NCBI RefSeq assembly: GCF_001434895.1
Contig: NZ_AZEE01000028.1
Location: 248,502-312,501, forward strand
Source of the DNA: Secundilactobacillus odoratitofui DSM 19909 = JCM 15043
Lineage (GTDB): Bacteria; Bacillota; Bacilli; Lactobacillales; Lactobacillaceae
Direction of reading: 5' to 3'
Length of the DNA: 64,000 nt
Part shown: in pieces, positions 60,697-64,000 of the stretch
How the letters are laid out: the number at the start of each line of letters is the position of its first letter
How positions within the stretch are numbered: the stretch's first letter is position 1
Notes under the pieces: model-generated
Told to the model about the DNA's origin: nothing
Database searches by the model: none
Seen by the model: only the letters and a program-made list of their open reading frames with translations
Position numbers and translations under genes: made by a program

Positions 60697-61554
60697 TTGT
60701 CATTCAGTGATCACGTTAAACGTTTTTCATCCCGCTCCGTTTCAATGTTAAAGCAGTACGAAGCACAGGTGCCCAATGGTATTTGGATGATTTGTCCGCG
60801 CTGTAAAGCCAGCTTTTACTACAAAAAAGCCGGTCAATATCGTGTCTGTCCTGAGTGTGGCTATGGCTTTCGGGTTTCAGCCCACCGTCGTTTGAAAATG
60901 ATCACCAAGCATTTTGATGAATGGGACACCGATATTGCAACTGAAGATCCGCTGGATTTTCCCGATTACGATCGAAAAATTAAAAAGGCGCAAAGTGCGA
61001 CCCATCTTAAAGATGGTGTCTTAACTGGATTAGCTCAAATTGACGGCCAATCAGTTGCACTTGGTATCATGGACCCACTTTTTATTATGGGTAGCCTCGG
61101 AACTGCGAATGGGGAACGAATCACTCGCTTATTTGAGCGAGCGACTGCTCAAGGTTTACCAGTTGTATTATTGACGGCCTCGGGTGGTGCACGGATGCAA
61201 GAGGGTATCTATTCGCTGATGCAGATGGCCAAAATCTCTCAAGCGGTCAATGATCATCGGGATGCTCATCTAGCTTACATCGCGGTTATCATGGACCCTA
61301 CAACAGGCGGTGTCACGGCAAGCTTTGCTAGCCAGGCAGATATTACACTTGCAGAACCTAAGGCCTTATTAGGCTTTACTGGTAAACGAGTCATCGAACA
61401 AACCATTAATAAACAACTGCCGGATGATTTTCAAAGTGCCGAAAATAGTTTTAAGCGCGGCTTTATTGATGAAATCGTACCCAGAGATCAGCTTGGTAAC
61501 CGGCTCAGTCAATTGCTCCGGATTTTAACGGCGCAGAAATGGGGGGATGACTAA
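60697..61554 (+). CDS. accD: Acetyl-CoA carboxylase carboxyltransferase subunit beta
   Basis: 285 residues. A zinc ribbon (C33, C36, C51, C54) precedes the crotonase-like carboxyltransferase domain (LLTASGGARMQEGIYSLMQM). It starts at TTG 60697 behind CAGGAGGTG, directly after the accC stop. TAATG overlap with accA couples the two subunits that form the transferase. Confidence 0.97.
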   Translation: MSFSDHVKRFSSRSVSMLKQYEAQVPNGIWMICPRCKASFYYKKAGQYRVCPECGYGFRVSAHRRLKMITKHFDEWDTDIATEDPLDFPDYDRKIKKAQSATHLKDGVLTGLAQIDGQSVALGIMDPLFIMGSLGTANGERITRLFERATAQGLPVVLLTASGGARMQEGIYSLMQMAKISQAVNDHRDAHLAYIAVIMDPTTGGVTASFASQADITLAEPKALLGFTGKRVIEQTINKQLPDDFQSAENSFKRGFIDEIVPRDQLGNRLSQLLRILTAQKWGDD

Positions 61555-62312
61555 TGGCAACTGCTACTGATATCGTCACTGCAGCTCGAAGTGATCAAAA
61601 AGCGAATAGCTACGAACTGATTGAAACACTTTTTGAGGACTTTTTTGAAATGCACGGTGATCAAACTGATGGTGATGATGCCGCAATCATTGCTGGTTTA
61701 GCACGATTAGGTGAGCACCCAGTCGCCGTCATTGCAACTCAAAAAGGAATCACTTTGGAAGAACGAATGGCCAGTCATTTTGGCAGTCCTGAACCGGCTG
61801 GCTACCGTAAGGCGCTACGAGTCATGAAGACGGCCGATCAATTAAACTTTCCTATTATAACGTTGATCAATACACCCGGTGCCTATCCAGGTGCAGATGC
61901 CGAAGCTGCCGGTCAGGGCCAAATGATTGCCAAAAACATTGCTGAAATGCTAAAACTGAGGGTCCCGATTCTAACACTGATTATCGGCGAGGCGGGATCT
62001 GGCGGTGCTTTGGCGTTAGCTTGCTCTGACCAAATTTGGATGTTTGAAAATAGTATGTATTCAATCCTATCTCCTGAAGGGTTTGCTTCAATTATGTGGA
62101 AGGATGCTCATCTCGCTGACAAGGCAGCGGATTTGATGCGCTTAACACCTGAGTGGTTACTGAAGCAACATGCCATTCACCGCATCATTCCTGAGGTTAT
62201 GTTATCGGATGGTTCACTCAAAACAGCATTAGAAACTGAACTCACAGCGCTTGCTAAACAAGACGTTAATCAACGACTTGCCCAACGAGCAGCTTTTTTC
62301 AGAAAATTTTAG
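61554..62312 (+). CDS. accA: Acetyl-CoA carboxylase carboxyltransferase subunit alpha
   Basis: 252 residues, a compact AccA. Core motifs are INTPGAYPGADAEAAGQG and GEAGSGGALALACSDQIWM, followed by NSMYSILSPEGFASIMWKD. It is shorter than the 310-plus residues of E. coli AccA, lacking most of the N-terminal extension, as is common in lactobacilli. Last gene of the operon; no hairpin terminator is obvious before the rplU promoter. Confidence 0.96.
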   Translation: MATATDIVTAARSDQKANSYELIETLFEDFFEMHGDQTDGDDAAIIAGLARLGEHPVAVIATQKGITLEERMASHFGSPEPAGYRKALRVMKTADQLNFPIITLINTPGAYPGADAEAAGQGQMIAKNIAEMLKLRVPILTLIIGEAGSGGALALACSDQIWMFENSMYSILSPEGFASIMWKDAHLADKAADLMRLTPEWLLKQHAIHRIIPEVMLSDGSLKTALETELTALAKQDVNQRLAQRAAFFRKF

Positions 62313-62331
62313 TGGTTTGTTAACTTAGTGG

Positions 62332-62360
62332 TTGACGAATCACTTTATTTTTTGTAAAAT
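62332..62360 (+). promoter_or_regulatory. Promoter of rplU-prp-rpmA
   Basis: TTGACG (62332-62337), 17 bases, TAAAAT (62355-62360), just past accA. Confidence 0.83.
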
Positions 62361-62366
62361 ATTATT

Positions 62367-62478
62367 TGTTGTATTTGTGGACTTCCACAGCTGCAACCGC
62401 ACGAGCCAAGTCTTAAGTCTGGTAACAGCGCTTGTTCTCGGCGAGTCTGAGTGAAAAAACAAAAGGAGGTGCACATAC
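62367..62478 (+). promoter_or_regulatory. Ribosomal protein L21 leader
   Basis: About 110 bases of leader before rplU, with GTGGACTTCCAC (near 62377) as a first hairpin and several short pairable segments up to the AAAAGGAGGTG ribosome site. L21 leaders with conserved structure precede rplU in Bacilli, and the position and size match; the consensus fold was not checked. Confidence 0.6.
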
Positions 62479-62787
62479 ATGTACGCAATTATCGTAACTG
62501 GCGGTAAGCAATACCGCGTTCAACAAGGCGAAGCCGTTTACGTTGAAAAGCTTAATGCTAAGGCTGGCGACAAGGTCACTTTTGACCAAGTTGTTTTCGT
62601 TGGTGGTGATTCAACTAAGGTTGGTACGCCATTAGTTTCAGGTGCTTCTGTAACTGGAACTGTTGAAAAGCAAGGCCAAGAAAAGAAGGTTGTTACCTTC
62701 AAGTACAAGCCTAAGAAGGGTCAACACACTAAGGTTGGTCATCGTCAACCTTATACCAAGGTTGTTATCGACGCAATCAACGCTTAA
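62479..62787 (+). CDS. rplU: 50S ribosomal protein L21
   Basis: 102 residues starting [20 protein letters not shown] and ending with the basic [20 protein letters not shown] typical of L21. AAAAGGAGGTGCACATAC precedes the ATG. First of rplU-prp-rpmA, the order conserved across Firmicutes. Confidence 0.98.
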   Translation: MYAIIVTGGKQYRVQQGEAVYVEKLNAKAGDKVTFDQVVFVGGDSTKVGTPLVSGASVTGTVEKQGQEKKVVTFKYKPKKGQHTKVGHRQPYTKVVIDAINA

Positions 62788-62806
62788 TTTTTGTGGGTGA
62801 CCAATC

Positions 62807-63136
62807 ATGATTCAAGCAGCATTTGATTATGATAACGCTGATCGAATCATCGGGTTTAAGCTTACCGGCCACGCTGATAGTGCACCATACGGTAGCGATA
62901 TTGTATGTTCCGCCGTCTCAGCCTTATCAATTAGTACGGTTAACGGTCTTTCGACTGTAGCCTCAATTGAACCGGTCGTAGTTTCCAAGCCCGACGAAGG
63001 TGGCTTCTTAAGTGTTAGAATGCCACCGGTTGATGACTATATTCAAGATCGAATTAGTCAAGCGTTATTACAAAGTTTCCAAAATGGACTTTTAGATGTT
63101 GAAAAACAATATTCGGAGTATCTTCGAATTAACTAA
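62807..63136 (+). CDS. prp: Ribosomal-processing cysteine protease Prp
   Basis: 109 residues (YsxB family). The catalytic pair is H22 (LTGHAD) and C34 (GSDIVCSAVSAL). Prp removes the N-terminal extension of L27 before assembly; the substrate is encoded next door with the matching cleavage motif. The gene lies between rplU and rpmA with short gaps. Confidence 0.96.
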   Translation: MIQAAFDYDNADRIIGFKLTGHADSAPYGSDIVCSAVSALSISTVNGLSTVASIEPVVVSKPDEGGFLSVRMPPVDDYIQDRISQALLQSFQNGLLDVEKQYSEYLRIN

Positions 63137-63154
63137 TGTATGGAGGTGAAACTC

Positions 63155-63451
63155 ATGCTAGAAATGAATTTACAATTCTTCTCTCACCATAAAGGGGGCG
63201 GTTCTACTGCCAACGGTCGTGATTCTGCCGGACGTCGTCTCGGTACGAAGGTTGCTGATGGTTCAACTGTAACCAGTGGTTCAATCCTTTATCGTCAACG
63301 CGGTACGCACATCTATCCAGGTGTTAACGTTGCTCGTGGTAACGATGATACTTTGTTCTCAAAGGTTGACGGTGTCGTTCGCTTCGAACGTAAGGGTCGC
63401 GATAAGCGTCAAGTTTCCGTTTATCCTGTGACAGAAGCCGCAGCTAGATAA
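63155..63451 (+). CDS. rpmA: 50S ribosomal protein L27 with cleavable N-terminal extension
   Basis: 98 residues. It begins [20 protein letters not shown]: the Firmicute extension with Prp site NLQFF/S, so mature L27 should start at S10. The mature N-terminus reaches the peptidyl transferase centre, which is why cleavage matters. GGAGGTGAAACTC precedes ATG 63155; the upstream ATG 63140 lies on the ribosome site. The basic, Gly-rich core [17 protein letters not shown] is standard. Confidence 0.98.
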   Translation: MLEMNLQFFSHHKGGGSTANGRDSAGRRLGTKVADGSTVTSGSILYRQRGTHIYPGVNVARGNDDTLFSKVDGVVRFERKGRDKRQVSVYPVTEAAAR

Positions 63452-63457
63452 GACTTT

Positions 63458-63486
63458 AAAAAGACCCGTCATGGGTCTTTTTTATT
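63458..63486 (+). terminator. Terminator after rpmA
   Basis: AAAAAGACCC (63458-63467) pairs with GGGTCTTTTT (from 63473), then more T. Confidence 0.92.
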
Positions 63487-63512
63487 TGAATTGATTTAGG
63501 AGAGTGATTAAA

Positions 63513-64000
63513 TTGGATCGGATTGAAAAATTACGCGCTCAGTTTAATGATCTTCGAATTGATGCCTTTTTAGTGACTGACCCGGTTAATCAACAGTATC
63601 TAACCGATTTTGACGGTGAGGGCGTGATTCTCGTTACAACTGATCAGACCACCATTATCACTGATGAACGTTTTAAAACGTTATTAGAACAGCAAGCCGG
63701 TCCGTATCAGGTCATCATCACCCGAGACTATCTTGGGCAAGCCGCTAAAGAGGTTGAACGCCAGGGTGTGACTGTTTTGGGTTTCGAGGACACTATTAGC
63801 TTCCATGATTACGACCAATTGGACGAGTTGATGCCTTCAGATATTGTGCCAATGTCAACGCTCATTGAACGACAACGAGAGATCAAGTCAGCCAGTGAAC
63901 TCGAACAAATTCAGTTATCCGCCCAGTTAGCTTTAAAGGGGTTCGAGCAGTTGTTGCCCTTTATTCAACCAGGTATCAGCGAATTAGCCGTTGCAAATCG
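63513..64000 (+). CDS. Xaa-Pro aminopeptidase family protein, N-terminal part
   Basis: The frame starts at TTG 63513 behind TAGGAGAG and is open to the right edge, giving about 162 residues. The sequence (MDRIEKLRAQFNDLRIDAFL, TDPVNQQYLTDFDGEG, TDERFKTLLEQQAG, then REIKSASELEQIQLSAQLA) is the creatinase/aminopeptidase-P N-terminal domain and the linker into the metallopeptidase domain, whose metal ligands lie outside the window. It is likely the YqhT/PepP type that removes N-terminal residues preceding proline. Start and identity are good; completeness cannot be judged. Confidence 0.88.
   Translation, partial: MDRIEKLRAQFNDLRIDAFLVTDPVNQQYLTDFDGEGVILVTTDQTTIITDERFKTLLEQQAGPYQVIITRDYLGQAAKEVERQGVTVLGFEDTISFHDYDQLDELMPSDIVPMSTLIERQREIKSASELEQIQLSAQLALKGFEQLLPFIQPGISELAVAN

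Noticed and set aside
1-64000. CRISPR array, prophage, insertion sequence or restriction-modification genes
   Set aside because: No spaced direct repeats of CRISPR type and no transposase, integrase, capsid, methyltransferase-nuclease or cas-like proteins were seen on either strand.

Overview
The window is a chromosomal stretch of a low-to-moderate GC Firmicute, almost certainly a member of Lactobacillaceae. Supporting signs are the local gene orders polA-mutM-coaE-nrdR-dnaB-dnaI, yqeG-yqeH-yhbY-nadD-yqeK-rsfS and fabZ-fabT-fabH-acpP-fabK-fabD-fabG-fabF-accB-fabZ-accC-accD-accA. Other signs are T-box control of thrS and pheST, a DUF3042 protein, an L27 precursor with a Prp cleavage site, many TTG starts, and a tRNA gene without an encoded CCA. 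I cannot name the species from sequence alone. Almost every gene is core housekeeping; no phage, IS element or CRISPR array is visible.

Layout. 1-7435: end of a Bax-inhibitor-1 membrane protein, then a replication/repair operon (polA, a mutM-coaE fusion, nrdR, dnaB, dnaI). 7446-11374: thrS behind a threonine T-box, then infC-rpmI-rplT behind an L20-type leader. 11460-17853: ribosome assembly and NAD genes, tmcAL, yceD and rpmF. 18105-21849: a minus-strand zinc alcohol dehydrogenase and an OmpR/HisKA two-component pair. 22032-26237: a zinc-ribbon membrane protein, YidC, acylphosphatase, an RNA methyltransferase, an HD protein and an HxlR regulator. 26238-32554: pheST behind a Phe T-box, then mltG, udk and greA. 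32600-34390: an AT-rich accessory patch with a small basic protein plus a three-TM partner, a 45-bp inverted repeat, a tiny ORF and a HesB-like protein. 34531-43269: yfhO, pbp2B, rpmG, fthC, rhomboid, yqgQ, glcK, an inactive-looking rhodanese and DUF3042. 43374-48859: miaA, glnRA with a GlnR box, and an uncharacterised three-gene operon ending in a degenerate all-alpha dUTPase homologue. 48860-51104: tRNA-Arg(TCT), an AP2/zinc-ribbon protein behind a highly structured leader, and two small minus-strand genes. 51163-62312: divergent birA and the complete type II fatty-acid operon with FabT-like operators. 62332-64000: rplU-prp-rpmA and the start of an Xaa-Pro peptidase.

How it works together. 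BirA biotinylates AccB, which feeds AccC/AccD/AccA to make malonyl-CoA; FabD, FabH, FabF, FabG, FabZ and FabK elongate chains on AcpP, with FabT probably closing the circuit through repeated TTTGATA-n-TCGAA sites. GlnR probably represses its own operon through the box at 44298. Prp should remove the first nine residues of L27 encoded by the next gene. The points most worth a second look are the accessory pair at 32621-33255, the leader of the AP2 gene (49710-49840), the MutM-CoaE fusion, the FabZ paralogue lacking its catalytic histidine, the apparent ATA start of infC, and the 46312-48648 operon.
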